From NCBI RefSeq assembly GCF_000005505.3, contig NC_016133.3, positions 43,055,237 through 43,119,236 on the forward strand: DNA of 64,000 nucleotides. Direction: 5' to 3'. This DNA comes from Brachypodium distachyon. Taxonomy: Eukaryota > Streptophyta > Magnoliopsida > Poales > Poaceae. This document shows, in pieces, positions 1 to 11,500 of this stretch. Made by a program: the position numbers and the translations under genes. The notes beneath the pieces are model-generated. The model was not told where the DNA came from. It did not search any database and saw only the letters and a list, made by a program, of their open reading frames with translations. Each line of letters opens with the position of its first letter. Within the stretch, counting starts at the first letter, position 1.

Positions 1-466
1 CATTCCCTGTGATGAAACCCTTGTAATATATCTTGCCCCATCCATGTTTTCATTGAACAATACGTTCTTCCCTGCACCCTATTCCCTGGTTCTTTTAAAG
101 ATTGAGATTGGTATAATCTGTAATCTGCATCCTAGTCAACATATCCTATATCTTTTAAGTGCTTGGAATCTATAAACATGTATGAAAGACTAAAAAGGTG
201 ATAAAGTAAAGCCAGATTTTAAGTTCACAAAAAAAAGTAGGAGTACTTCAAATGCTAACATGTCGTATACTTTGATAATCTTTCATATTCTGCTATTAGC
301 ATGTGCTCTGTGATCCAGAATGGTAAGTATCGTGCGGCTACCACAATATAAATGACAAAACATCTCTGAGAACACGCGAGCACAACTATCTGTCAAGAAC
401 ACTTGAGCTTTCCTTTCAGACATCTACACATACACGAAAAAAAGGGATTAAGAAGCGCTTGCTTAC
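1..466 (-). other. First coding intron of the p24 gene (partial)
   Basis: AT-rich sequence downstream (minus strand) of the p24 coding exon. It starts with a good donor, GTAAGC, on the minus strand at 466-461. No further exon with GOLD-domain or p24 transmembrane coding potential is visible down to base 1, so the rest of the gene lies outside the window. Confidence 0.6.
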
Positions 467-1310
467 AACAAGATCCACCCCATCCTCGCTATAATGCCAC
501 GGCGTGTCGGCCTTGATCACCACGAAGGATACATGGACAGTGTCCCCCTCGTACTCCACGTTATGCGAGAAGCACTCCTCCCTATCGATCACGAAGCGGA
601 TACCCGCAGCCGGGCGCAAGAAGGGCAGCACACAGAGGACCACGAGGCACGCCGTTCTCCAACTCAGCGCCTCCATCATGTATCCCTTACAACAGAAGAG
701 CAACAACTTGCCGCACAGAGCTTCCTGCAAGATACAGAGTTTCCAAAGTGTCAGCTGGATCTCTCCGACCAGCCTCCACACAAGCACCAACAAAACAAAA
801 TCTCCAATTTTTCGTCTAAGGGGTTGCGTAGACAGCAGGGTTACATTACACGGGCGTTTATTCAACACGGGGCACCTGCAGTACCAGAACACGACGTAAT
901 CGCGTCCTAGATTACTCAGGCAGAGGGGTAACCGATCCTACAGCGGGCGGCATCTCAAATCCGTGCTAAAAAAACCACGCCCGAGAGGCACTGAGCTACG
1001 GAAATCGATCGATCGGGTTGCCGATGAAGCCCTGCGCTACCTACAGGCGAAGCGGCCGGTTGGATCTGGCCTCGTCCGGGAGTAACATGTCCCCAAATCC
1101 TGTAGAGGAAATTCGGGGGGTAACAGGAGAAGAAGAGGAGCAGGAGGAGACTACTTACTCGCCGCCCGCCGGCAGAGGTCGGAGAACTACCGCCGCTCGC
1201 CCTCGGTTCTGGTCGGCGCTTCCGTTCCCCTTCTCGGCGAGGAAGAGGACGCAGTCGAGAGAGCCGAGCTGACCCTTGCGAAAGAACGCGACGCGAGCAA
1301 GCTTTTGTTT
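467..1310 (-). CDS. p24 family cargo receptor, beta2-type, 5' part only
   Basis: Transmembrane emp24-domain protein that would cycle between ER and Golgi in COPI/COPII vesicles and act in cargo selection and coat recruitment. Only the first coding exon is inside the window: 679 down to 467, 71 codons. The sequence shows a hydrophobic signal peptide (about residues 1-26) followed by the start of the GOLD domain, with FVIDREECFSH, the conserved YEGDTVHVSFVVI block and a DGVDLV end, which fits plant p24beta2. The start is the first of two adjacent ATGs (679 and 676). Upstream there is an apparent 5'-UTR intron: acceptor TTGCAG ending at 725 and donor GTAAGT at 1158-1153, so a non-coding exon would lie from 1159 to roughly 1300. 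The GOLD domain end, coiled coil, transmembrane helix and tail signals are missing because the gene leaves the window. The family call is firm; the beta2 subtype is by recalled similarity. Confidence 0.85.
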
Positions 1311-1892
1311 TGGTCTTTCCGTGGTCTCTCTCGACGCCGGATTAAAAAAAACGTGGGCTGCCTGTAGCGTTAGGGCCTTAGGGGGGCCTTGATGGGCCCA
1401 GTTATCAGATGGGCCTGTGCATCTGTTCCGCTCCATATGGGCTAGCTAGATAAAGCGGGCCATCCATTGAGGTTAGAAGTTACCGGTCCGTCTACTGGCC
1501 CATATATGGGAGGCTGGATTTGACGGCCCATATATCTGATCACAGGCTCGTAGCAATTCACGTGCAACCCTGTCATTGGGGGACCAAATTAACGACGCCT
1601 TGTTGTTGGATGGGATCGCCTCGATCGGCCGGCCGCCGCTGAATCGAGCCTGAAAGGCTGGTAATGATAAGCGATACGGTCCCGAGGAGATCTTTTTTGA
1701 TTGATGCATGCAGGGCCGAAAGAGGCTCCAGATTAACGTTGTTTTCCCCTCTCCCTGTCTCTATCTCCCTTGAGCAGTGTGTCCTGCCTCTGCCGCTTTT
1801 TCTTCTCCGGGAACTGCTCTTTGTTTCTACGGAGTACGAGCGTGTTCTCTCCATCGAGATTTCGGTTCCTAGCTTGATTTTACTCTCGTTTA

Positions 1893-1993
1893 TACTATTT
1901 CCGTTTCATAATTTTTGTCTCAAATTTAACAAAAATGGATGATCTATTTCTAAAATATGATATTTCGATAAAAATTATTGAATGGAAGGAGTA
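1893..1993. mobile_element. Decayed Stowaway-like MITE
   Basis: The left end reads TACTATTTCCGTTTCATAAT and the right end TTATTGAATGGAAGGAGTA. These are imperfect inverted ends that recall the CTCCCTCCGTTTCATAATT type seen in Stowaway elements of grasses. TA flanks are present, but the ends have diverged, so this is an old copy. Confidence 0.55.
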
Positions 1994-4216
1994 TACCACT
2001 AGCCGTGGCTCGATATCGCAATTAACAGTCTCTCTGGTTCATCGGTGGCCTGCCTGCCCAATGCATGAGAATCATGACAATCCGCCTCTAGCATTGCGCA
2101 GTGCAATGTTTACACCTCTTAATATTGCTCGGATCCAGGCTCCAGCATTAGTACTATAATGAGTGGTAGAGTACAAATTTTCAGCCTCACCTTTCCGTGC
2201 TTAATTTGGCTCGCTAATGGTGAAGATTTTTTAGAAGGAATTTTGAACTCCTGTTCACATATACAACTTTGTACTAAACGTCCGACACTTCTGAGAGAGT
2301 ACGATTCATTGATATTTGGTGTTGATTATAGAAGGAATGACTGAATTTAGGCAATGGTAGTACATGACATTGCAAGGTCAGGTGATACGATTCCAATTTC
2401 CAAATGCATCGTGAGTGAAACTAAGGTTGCGTTTGTCATTGCGGTGATTCTCATAATACTTTTTTTCATCCGTTTTTCACTATTTTCGACTTTGGCTAAC
2501 CAACTTTTACCTACTTTTGTGTGTATTTTTTCACAACAGATTATAAGATGAGTTTAGCGGCACAATTCAGCAATGCCAAACTGAACTTTAGAGAGGCCGC
2601 TGGCGGCAAAGTCTTGATTAGATTAGTACCAGTAGTATACTGCTAGTACTGTGCATGCATGCACGCTTCGATTTCCGCTGAAATGCCAGATTATTGGTCA
2701 CTTTACATGCACTAATTTAACCCGCAGGATGTGGTGCATGTGATCGAGCGATCATGCAGGATGAGTATCGTGGCCGTGGTGCCGGCCGGTGGCACGATCG
2801 CATGATCGTACGTACGTGTATATAGACCAACCACAACGTGCATAGTGCCGGCCGGTTGAGTACGAACCACATGCTACCACGCACGCACGCACGAAATCAA
2901 TTAATCCCGACCAAGCTTTTCGGAACTAAAATAACTAATCCGGAGCGCTCGGCCCATCAGCCGGGCAGAGATCCGCGATGTGCGCACGCAGTATATGCAA
3001 TACATCATGTTCCATCCATCAGTACGTGTTTTCTTTGATGCATGCATATGCTACCGCAGGATTGCAGGAATGCATATGCGTGAGCAGTGGTGTTGTCCAG
3101 AGATTCAGCTGGCTAGCTCGTGGACAAAGTAAGGTTCAAACTTTCCTCCTTTCATTCAAATCGATTAAAAGGAGATACTACAGCAAAAGGAGGAGCATAG
3201 TAGCATGCACGCACTGACTCACGCGCATGCATGCACGAGGGCACGAGGCTCGGCATCAGCATTCAGCATTCAGCAGGCAGGCAGACGACCGAGATTCCTC
3301 AAGGAAGGGTGGAGGGACGACGTACGACAGAATCTTCAATCTTCACTTATTCTTCTTTCTTTTGCGGGGTGATGTTGATGCGAGTTCTAACTGCTCCCTC
3401 CAATCGTGTGGCCAATAGGGGGCTTGGCACCGATCGATCAATCTCTGACGCTATTTTACTACTCCACTCCGTAGTACTATTATAAAAAAATAAATCATTT
3501 TACTACTGGCTAGCATGGCATTGGCCGGCTGCTGAATATATGTTGCGTTTGGTCTGGGGTGCAGTGAGGATATGTAAGAGGGAATATTTTGCTTGCCACT
3601 GATTCGTTAAGGACAGTCTGTTAGGAGTAGTACAGCAGCAGAGAGCGAGTGCGTCATTCGGCTTTCATGCAATGCATGTATATATGCATATCCTTGCTCG
3701 ATCTCTTCTTCTCCCTGGTGTTAAACTGACAGGCACCGTTAATTTAATCTCTCATGTACTACTACTAAGCTAGCGTGTTGTTTTATCTATCTCCCTCTTT
3801 GACTGATAGTATAGTGGTAGCAGTACATAGCTAGCGTGTGGTGTGTTTGATTTAACTTTTCAGTGTCCTTGACCCTGTTTTATCTCCTGTTTGACTGCAA
3901 GTACCTACTAGCTAGCTATAGTTTACGGCGTTAAGTTTGATTAACTTCTCAGTGTCCTTGTCCCCTGTTTTATCTTATCTCCTGTTTGACTGCCTCTTTA
4001 ACTAACTAGTGTCTGGTGGTCTGGTGTTTGGACATGCGTGCCATGCATGTTACCACGCACGTACCAGCGAATCAACTAGATAGATTAAAAATCGTGTGTC
4101 CTGCGCTATAGATTAACTATGATGTCCCGCACGTAACATACGTGAGTCCACATTGTTGAGAACATACATGAGTGAAAAGTAGCAACAAAAAAGTATCCAG
4201 TGAAAATGTATAAATG

Positions 4217-4530
4217 TGTATAATGAAATTGTATAATAGATTATAGATTTTTCATTAATGTATAATGAAATTGTATAATAGATTATAGATTTTTCACTTA
4301 ATGAAAATAGCTCGATGAAAAGTAGCATGCATGCATGTGCAAAAAATATGAGTTTTCCACTAAATAGGTGTGAACAAATTAATGGTGTGATGATGTGGCG
4401 TGCACGATAGATTATAGATTCTTCACTTAGTGAAAATAGTTTGATGAAAAGTATCATGCGTGCAAAAAATATGAGTTTTTCAGTAAACAGGTGTGAACAA
4501 ATTAATGGTGCGATGATGTGGCATGTTTGC
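4217..4530. repeat. AT-rich tandem repeat block (42-bp and about 129-bp units)
   Basis: A 42-bp unit beginning TGTATAATGAAATTG occurs twice head to tail (4217 and 4259). A longer unit of about 129 bp, marked by CACTTAxTGAAAATAG (4295 and 4424) and by GTGTGAACAAATTAATGGTG, also occurs twice. An open frame on the minus strand across the block is an artefact of the repeat: its protein is low-complexity and repeats with the DNA. Confidence 0.8.
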
Positions 4531-6313
4531 ATGTTAAGAGAAATCAAGTAGTGGGTTTCTCCTACTTAGATATAAAAGATTACTAGCTACTATTAATCTT
4601 ATATTATTACTCAAGTACCAGAGTAGTAGTATATGAGATGATGAAGGCAACGATCTGTGTGTGAATTAATGTCATTTCTCAGAAGTGTATATATCTTGTG
4701 CACTGGGAACAAATGCAGATTAAGCATAACCGATCGACGACGACCCAGCATGAAGCAATTGAGGAAACACTCAAGTTGCAATCAAATTAACTGAAAATGG
4801 TTGGAAACGGGCAAAGGCGGAAAGGGACCAAGGCTAGGCCAGCGATCGAACCAAGGAATGCGCCAAATAAAGAGTACGTAGTAGATAGAAAAATATGTAT
4901 TATGTATAGCAGCATGGCAACGATCCTAGCTGGCCCCAGAAATATATACCGGAGAGATTTGCTCCTCAAAGGGGTGTGTGACGCTGAGACATACTTTGTT
5001 GGCCGTACGTGCATGCATGGTTGGATCCGGCCATATGGGGATATATTGGATTGGGCGTGAGCAAGAAGACTGCTAAAAACAGACGCCGGGGGACCGTTTG
5101 CTAGATCTCCTATCTCCTCCTCACTCACCATATATCGACAGCTGATCCTGTCGAGATATGCATGTGTGGAGCAAATACCGTGCCCGTGCAGGCCATCCGA
5201 TCAGGAATCAAGGGCTGAGATTGTCGTCGTCGCACGAGGAAGGAGATACTTGTGTTTTTTGATATCTTCCTTTGAGGATGGACACAAGAGTAGCCGTCAT
5301 ATTCGGCCGCGGTACAAAAAGATAGTACAAAAAATGCGATAGAAAAACGAGGATGTAATTAACCGTGTTCGATATGCAACAAAGGAGGTCTTTTACTGTC
5401 AAAACAAATAGTGGTAGACACACACCTATATATATGCTAAATAAGTGGCCCATTGTAGTTTTTATATGCTACCACTCCCGTGTTGCAAGAGAACATGTTC
5501 TCTCGAAGCAAAGGCGTCTAAAGTTTTAAAATTCACAAATGGTCGTTGACCTTTTGCAACCATGGTTGTTAATTAGCATAATTAGAATGCAACTTTGGCA
5601 CCACTGCACGACCCTAATCAGACATATATCACCAGCCTGATCCCATTTTAGCGCTGATCCAAGAGTGCAACAGCCGTGCAAGCATATCGTCTCTGCCTCT
5701 GCAGTTTTCTACTCAAAAGTCAACCAAGCAGCTTGCGAATTCTGACACGTGAGAAAATCATACCCTCTAGATACACCCACAATACAAACTAACTGATTCT
5801 ACCAACTTTCGGAACATATGCATTGAACTGGATCCTCGTCGTTTCAACTGAATGAACATAGCATATATGTGTTCTTCCAGTTAAAGCATTGAGCAGCCAA
5901 ATTTGAACACTCGGAGAATCTGAATGAATTGAATGATCTGTTCGGACAATCTGCATAGGCTCATGCTGTCCCTCTGATAGAGGAACACAGACATGTTGTG
6001 CAATGAAATGAGATGAAGTTATGATCCAATTGGAGTTGGACACAGGGCCCACCCTGGGATGAGTCTATATAGCAACAATCAAGCAATGTCCCATATGGAC
6101 ATGCACAGAGACAAAGGCCACCCCTCCATTGAAGATGGTCTTTTCCTTTCCCCAAGCCAAACAAACACACCTCCCTTCAGACCAGCCAAGGGACACCAAC
6201 CCAAAACCCACTGCCTGCCCATACACAAGCAAAGCAACAAGACAGATGAAAATGCATCCCATGATAAAAATCCACAAGTAGGGCATGTCCTCCCTCCCTC
6301 CCCCATAACCAAA

Positions 6314-6321
6314 TATATATA
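6314..6321 (+). promoter_or_regulatory. Candidate TATA box of the ACR gene
   Basis: TATATATA lies about 220 bp upstream of the ATG at 6533, followed by a pyrimidine/purine-mixed leader with no intervening strong splice sites. A second TATA-like motif (CTATATAGC) is at about 6065. Which one is used cannot be decided from sequence. Confidence 0.45.
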
Positions 6322-6532
6322 CTGGTAGCAGGACTAGGTGAGCTTCTCCAGGCCTTCATAGTACAGCAGCAGTGGAGGAGGAGAGTTCAGAGGGGCACCA
6401 CCACCACCACAAGTACACTCAGATTTGGGTGTAGGGGGGCGAGAGGTGCAAAGGAGAAGTATCCCTTTTGCCTCAGCAGCACCTGCTGCTTTCTTCTTCT
6501 TCTCTTTGTGCAAGCAATTGCAACAAGAAACA

Positions 6533-9009
6533 ATGATGGCCTGTGGGTCTCGTCATGGCAACGCCGAGGTTGTCGATGAGTTTGAGAAGCTGGTCATCAG
6601 GATGAACCCTCCAAGGTTTCTTTTTCATCTTTCTTTCTTTCTTTCCAACCCAAACCCCATGTCTGTCCCCTTGTTTGAATTGGGAACTGAATTGGTTGCA
6701 GGGTGACGGTGGATAATGAGTCCGACATCACCGCCACCTTGGTCAAGGCAAGCATTAAAAAGCTTTCATCTGCTATCTGCATATATATACAGTTATCTTG
6801 GTTCTTAATTTGCAGGCATTTTTCAGAGGATTGAGTTGAATTGTTTTCTGACGCTCTGTGTTTGTCGTTCTGTCTGTTGCTGCAGGTGGACAGCGCGAAC
6901 AAGTACGGGACGTTGCTGGAGGTGGTTCAGGTGCTGACCGATCTGAAGCTCACCATCAACAGGGCCTACATTTCCTCTGATGGGGAGTGGTTCATGGATG
7001 GTGAGTGAGTGAGAGTGTGCTCGATCTCCTCCTGTAAAGATTGAGGAAGAAGCTAGCTAAGCTTGCTAGTAGTTAGTTCCCTTTTCTCGCTTTTGGTTCT
7101 GGGTGCAAGTAAAAAATCTTGCCGTCTTTTTGAGCTCCATCGTCCCTGATGAGAGGGTGGGTTGCCGGGGGCAACAACTTTTGTGGGTGCAGTGTTCCAT
7201 GTCGTGGATGAGGAAGGGAATAAGCTTTATGACGGCCAAGTCATCGACAGGATTGAACAGGTAAAGTACTTGCAAGGAAGAATCATTGCTCTCATGCTCT
7301 CTCCCCCTCATCTTATTAGCTTCTGTAGTACAGCTGCCAGCTAACGAATGGTTTCAGTTCCAAGAACAGAGCAAGTACAGAGCAATGTCCTTCAGTGAGT
7401 GAGTTCACTGCAATTGCAATGCAATTGATTTCGTCTTGTTGGTTGTTTCAGTCTCTGGGAGCCGGGTCGCTGAGCTTCCGTGCCACGGACGCCGAGACGG
7501 AGACAGCGGCGGCGGCAATGGCGCAGGCAACGGCGATCGAGCTGGTGGGCAGGGACAGGCCGGGCCTGCTGTCGGAGGTGTTCGCGGTGCTGACGAACCT
7601 CCGCTGCAACATCGCGTCCTCCGAGGTCTGGACCCACGACGGGCGCATGGCCGCCCTGGTGCGCGTCACGGACGCCGACACCGGCGCCGGCATCGAGGAA
7701 GACGACGACCCGGAGCGGCTCGACACCGTCAAGCGGCTGCTCCGCCACGTGCTCCGCGGCCGCGCCGCCGTCCAGGCGCGGCCGGGCGGCGCGCTGCACG
7801 CGCACCGGCGGCTGCACCAGATGATGAGCGCCGACCTCCGCAGCCGCGCCGCCGCTGCCGGCGCCGGAGACGAAGAAGAAGAAGATTGCGAGGGGGTTGT
7901 TGTGGGGGTGGAGGAGTGCGCGGAGAGAGGCTACACGGTGGTGAACGTTCGCTGCCGGGATAGAGCCAAGCTGCTGTTCGATACTGTCTGCACGCTGACG
8001 GATATGCAGTACGTCGTCTTCCACGGCACCGTCATCGCCGAGGGCTCCGAGGCATACCAGGTAGTACAGCACATGATTATACTGTTTAAATTACAGCATT
8101 GCGCCATTGGTTCCTTCCTGTGCTGCTCAGCTCATGCATTGCATTTGACCAGCTAGAGTAGCAGTAGCAGAGAGCAGTGAGCAGCAGAGATGCTTGCCTG
8201 GGTTGTTAGATACTGGTAGATCTTGGCATGTGACGAGAGGAGAGAGCAGAGATCCTTTCCTGCCTGCCTGCCTGCCTAGTTTTGTGTGCAACACTTGACT
8301 GACTCACAACCATCACTGTCCCAGTCCTGCAACACAAACAAACATCCTTTTTTTCGCTCACGAGCACATGCTGACGGACGGACGGAATCTAATCTCTGGC
8401 TGCAATTGCGTTTGCAGGAGTTCTACATCCGGCACCTCGACGACGGCGCCGCCGCCTCCGCCTCCGCCGCCGACCGCGCCCGCCTCCGCCGCTGCCTCCA
8501 GGCCGCCATCCAACGCCGCAACACCGAGGTACAACATTCAGACAAGAGCCTCTTCAGACAAACAATAATGTTTCTGAGTTCTGACTTTAATGTAACTAAC
8601 TGAAAGTGCCTTAATCTGTTAGGGGGTGGTGGGGCTGGAGCTGCGGTGCGAGGACAGGCCGGGCCTGCTGTCGGACGTGACGCGGGTGTTCCGGGAGCAC
8701 GGGCTCTCCGTCACGCACGCCGAGGTGGCCACGTGGGGCACCCAGGCGGCCGACGTGTTCCGCGTCGTGACGGCGTCGGGGGACGCGCCCGTGCCGGCGC
8801 GCGCCGTGGACGCCGTCCGGGCGGAGGTCGGCGAGGACATCCTCTTTATCAAGGATGATACCCTCGCCGCCTCCGCCAATGCTGTGGGTGGGCCTGTGTC
8901 GCCGACGGGTCGTGGCGGCGGCGACGGCCGGCGGTCGCTCGGGAACATGATCAGGTCTCGGTCCGAGAAGTTCCTCTTCAACTTGGGCCTCATCAGGTCC
9001 TGCTCCTAG
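6533..9009 (+). CDS. ACT-domain repeat (ACR) protein, four ACT domains
   Basis: Plant ACR family protein; ACT domains usually bind amino acids or small metabolites, and the ACR family is thought to be a sensor or regulator with no known enzymatic part. Seven exons: 6533-6615, 6702-6747, 6886-7000, 7193-7260, 7452-8060, 8418-8528 and 8623-9009, giving 1419 nt and 472 residues. The N-terminus ([19 protein letters not shown]) and the [15 protein letters not shown] block are typical of ACR4/ACR8-like members. ACT1 covers about residues 28-110. ACT2 starts near 131 ([11 protein letters not shown]), ACT3 near 265 ([12 protein letters not shown]) and ACT4 near 346 ([11 protein letters not shown]). 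The C-terminal [12 protein letters not shown] is a conserved ACR tail. Intron 2 (6748-6885) starts with GC, not GT: AAG/GCAAGC ... TGCAG. Using it keeps the family sequence TLVKVDS intact. Exons 5-7 are very GC-rich, as in many grass genes. The ATG chosen is the first of two in tandem; the second (6536) would remove one residue. Confidence 0.93.
6748..6885 (+). other. GC-AG intron in the ACR gene
   Basis: The donor is AAG|GCAAGC and the acceptor TGCTGCAG|GTG. Phase fits on both sides and the joined protein reads [12 protein letters not shown], as expected for ACR proteins. The nearest GT donor (6742) would delete Val-Lys from a conserved stretch. GC-AG introns are a known minority class processed by the major spliceosome. 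Confidence 0.85.
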
Positions 9010-10372
9010 ACAGCTAGTAGTAGCTCAAGCTGACCAAAGAGTCAACGTCAACGACCGTTGCAGTGCAGCCACCACTAGGTAGCTTAGCCAAGCTAAGTGC
9101 TGCTCTATGTAGGTTGTTCTTGGATCGATCAATCGATCCTCTTACATTTGTCTGAGTTTTAATTCCACTTCTCGGATGAAAAGGAACCTGGCTAGCTAGC
9201 TTAGCTTGCTTGCGGCCGGCTTTCATCACCAAAATCACGTGTAAATATCTCTCGCTTCTTAATTAATTTGCTTTGCTGTTTATGTGTGGATTCATGGGGT
9301 CGAGTTGTTTGTGTGCAACGGATTAAGGAAAGTACTAACCAGGAATTAGTTTAACCTGGCGTACAAGAGTACGAACGAGTTTACGACGACCGAATTGGTG
9401 GGAATCGATCGAGGTCTTTATGCGCAAGGTTTAAAGCAAGGGACTTTGTTAGCACTTAGGCCAATGTGCATATAGTCAAAGGGATGATGCTTAATTAGCG
9501 GCCGGCACGAAGAAGAATGGAATGTTCAGACCTGCTGAAGCTAGCATTCAAACTGCAAATCATGGCCGCATCTCCTATTGCCTTTGGAAATCAAATCAAT
9601 GATCAGCTTGGTTTTAGTCGAAAACAGTACCTCCTCCATCCAACAAAGTATGTCTCAACTTTAACTAAATTTGAATACATCTATACACTAAGTCATGTCT
9701 AGATACATCTAAATAATTTTGACAAACTTGAAACATCTTTTGTTGTACTGAGTGAGTACATTTATGTGGAGTTTCTAAGGAACAGACGAATTCGTCAAGA
9801 CGACAGAGGACAGTACACACATGAGCTTAGCACTGGCGCGGTCCGTATAATGCATACGGACGCACAGGCACAGCGAACGGCACGTGATCCACACTTTGTA
9901 ACATCTCCCCCAATAAACGAATCGAAACAGTCTGCTCCTGTTGAACCTAGTGCTAAACCTCAGTGCCGCACAGCGGCGCGACGAAAACAAAAATGAAAGC
10001 CGAACGCCTTTGCATTGTTCTCGTAACTAACCCAAGTAACACTCCATGCAAACCGGGTTAAAAATTATCTGATGGTTACCTAACCGGCTTTTGCTGGTTA
10101 GTGTTTTGTGGTTACATTTAATCATTTGCACCGTCATTAATTAAGTAAGTGAAGGTGTCCTGGTCAGTTAGCTTGTTAGTTTATCTGGACAAAATTAAAC
10201 GCGCGGCAGATGGTCCGGTGAGCAGTATGGCTGCACGATGCATTTCTTTTGGGCAGACAACTTGTGATGATGATCAGAATTGAAGGGTATAAACAGTAGC
10301 AGTACTAGCAAAAGGCACGAAACAGTGCTGGTTAACTTTCTACCACGTTTTAATCCAAAAGTCTTTCTGTCT
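9010..10372. other. Intergenic sequence 3' of the ACR gene
   Basis: Contains the ACR 3' UTR (to about 9240, not delimited by a clear poly(A) signal), one Stowaway-like MITE at 9630-9759 and otherwise no recognisable gene. Short ORFs between 9517 and 9996 overlap the MITE or have no domain signal. Confidence 0.55.
9630..9759. mobile_element. Stowaway-like MITE
   Basis: The left end CCTCCTCCATCCAACAAAGTATGTCTCAAC and inner ACTAAATTTGAATACATCTATACACTAAG pattern are those of a widespread grass Stowaway group; the right end (TTTTGTTGTACTGAGTGAGTA) is the degraded inverted partner. The ends are flanked by TA. Confidence 0.7.
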
Positions 10373-10698
10373 TTGCCGGCCGAATTTTTTGCGGCAGTGC
10401 CCCCCGTTCAATGTTTTTGTCAATACTGGCCCCTTCCGAAAAGTATTGACAAAACTAGCCTGCCAGAAAACCCAGAAAGCGACACGTGGACTTTTCGTCG
10501 ATGGCATTGGCGGAATGTACTGTACACGCACTGTAGTAGTACCAGCGCATTGTTTGTGCATTTGTACCGGAAAATGCTTTTGCCCCCTTTCCGCCAGGCT
10601 ACTTTTGCAATTTCGTTTTGAAGGGGGTTAAATTTGTCAAAAAAATTTGGGGTGGGGGGGGGGGGGGGGAGGCTGCCGCAAAAAAATCTTGCCGGCCG
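10373..10698. mobile_element. 306-bp inverted-repeat element with 10-bp TSD (Mutator-type MITE)
   Basis: The body is 10383-10688. Inverted ends are AATTTTTTGCGGCAG at the left and CTGCCGCAAAAAAATC at the right, continuing into C-rich and G-rich runs that also pair. The exact 10-bp direct repeat TTGCCGGCCG lies on both sides (10373-10382 and 10689-10698). A 9-10 bp TSD fits the Mutator superfamily, though the GC-rich palindromic TSD leaves the exact element border uncertain by a base. There is no coding capacity. An internal hairpin is formed by TTGTCAATACT ... AGTATTGACAA. Confidence 0.75.
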
Positions 10699-11085
10699 TA
10701 CCGTACCTGCGTGGAGGGGAGGTGGGATGTGCGTCATTGTAAAGACGTCCCCGACACGTGCAGAAATTAGCAAACATCACTGAAATTGCAGTAAATAGTA
10801 AGAGTACATCAAACAGTAGACAGAGAGCTCGATCCAAAATACTTGGTCGTTGAACCAGCACGTAGCGGAAACTGAAAACGGTTTTGTCTATTTTTAATAG
10901 GGTACCTTGTTGTCGTTGTATCTAGATTGTGTTTTTTATGATTCGAAACGAACGATTGATTAGTTGAGTTGGGATGACATCCAAATCCAACAGCTCTGAT
11001 AAATCGACTGAGATTTATTTATTTTTAAAAAAAATCAAGCAACACTGAAATAGACACACCAAATGAAAAATAGTTGGGATGTAAT

Positions 11086-11500
11086 ACAAGAATCATTGCA
11101 AGGCAGGTGTGGGAGCCAATCCTGGCGCTTTGGGGTCACCTTGACCGGCGGCCGGAGAGTGACTCCAACATCGGGGAGTGGTGGGCCACTGGTGCTGTTC
11201 CGCAGGGCGCTCGGACAAAGTTCAGGACTGCGACGGCACCGGTGTTATGGTCTATCTCGAAGCATCGGAATGATGTTGTCTTTAATGGAGCTTCACCTTC
11301 TTACGCCCAGATTCTACGCCTTATCATTGAGGAGGCGGTCTGCTCGGAGAGAGCTAGACAGATTAGGGATAGCTTTTCCTTTTCGACCCTTACGGTGGCA
11401 TTATTACGCTAGCCGGTGTTGTATCGGCCTCTAGGCCTCCCCTTCTGTAAACGATGATGTAACCGCTTGGTTGCATTCTATGAAAAAAAAACAAGAATCA
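11086..11500 (+). mobile_element. 5'-truncated LINE with 10-bp TSD
   Basis: A 395-bp retroposon body (11096-11490) ends in TGAAAAAAAA and is flanked by the exact direct repeat ACAAGAATCA (11086-11095 and 11491-11500). The reading frame 11074-11412 encodes the C-terminal end of a plant LINE polyprotein, recognisable by SISKHRNDVVFNGA and the following ILRLIIEEA segment. Only the 3' end of the element was inserted, so it was not autonomous on arrival. Orientation is plus. Confidence 0.88.

Larger units (their letters stand above)
1311..6313. other. Gene-free interval between the p24 and ACR genes
   Basis: No exon series with conserved coding is visible on either strand. The interval contains a decayed Stowaway-like MITE (1893-1993), short TGCA and GATC-rich simple runs around 2640-3240, a duplicated segment near 3850-3990 and a tandem repeat block at 4217-4530. 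The last part, about 5.8-6.3 kb, is probably the ACR promoter. Short ORFs here have biased, repetitive composition and no recognisable domain. Confidence 0.6.

Noticed and set aside
4113..4547. 144-codon minus-strand frame
   Set aside because: It translates a tandem DNA repeat and repeats with it; composition is Ile/Phe/Leu-rich with no domain.
7392..8072. Long open frames in other frames and on the minus strand over ACR exon 5
   Set aside because: They are shadows of a GC-rich exon; only the plus frame that joins across splice sites gives ACT-domain sequence.
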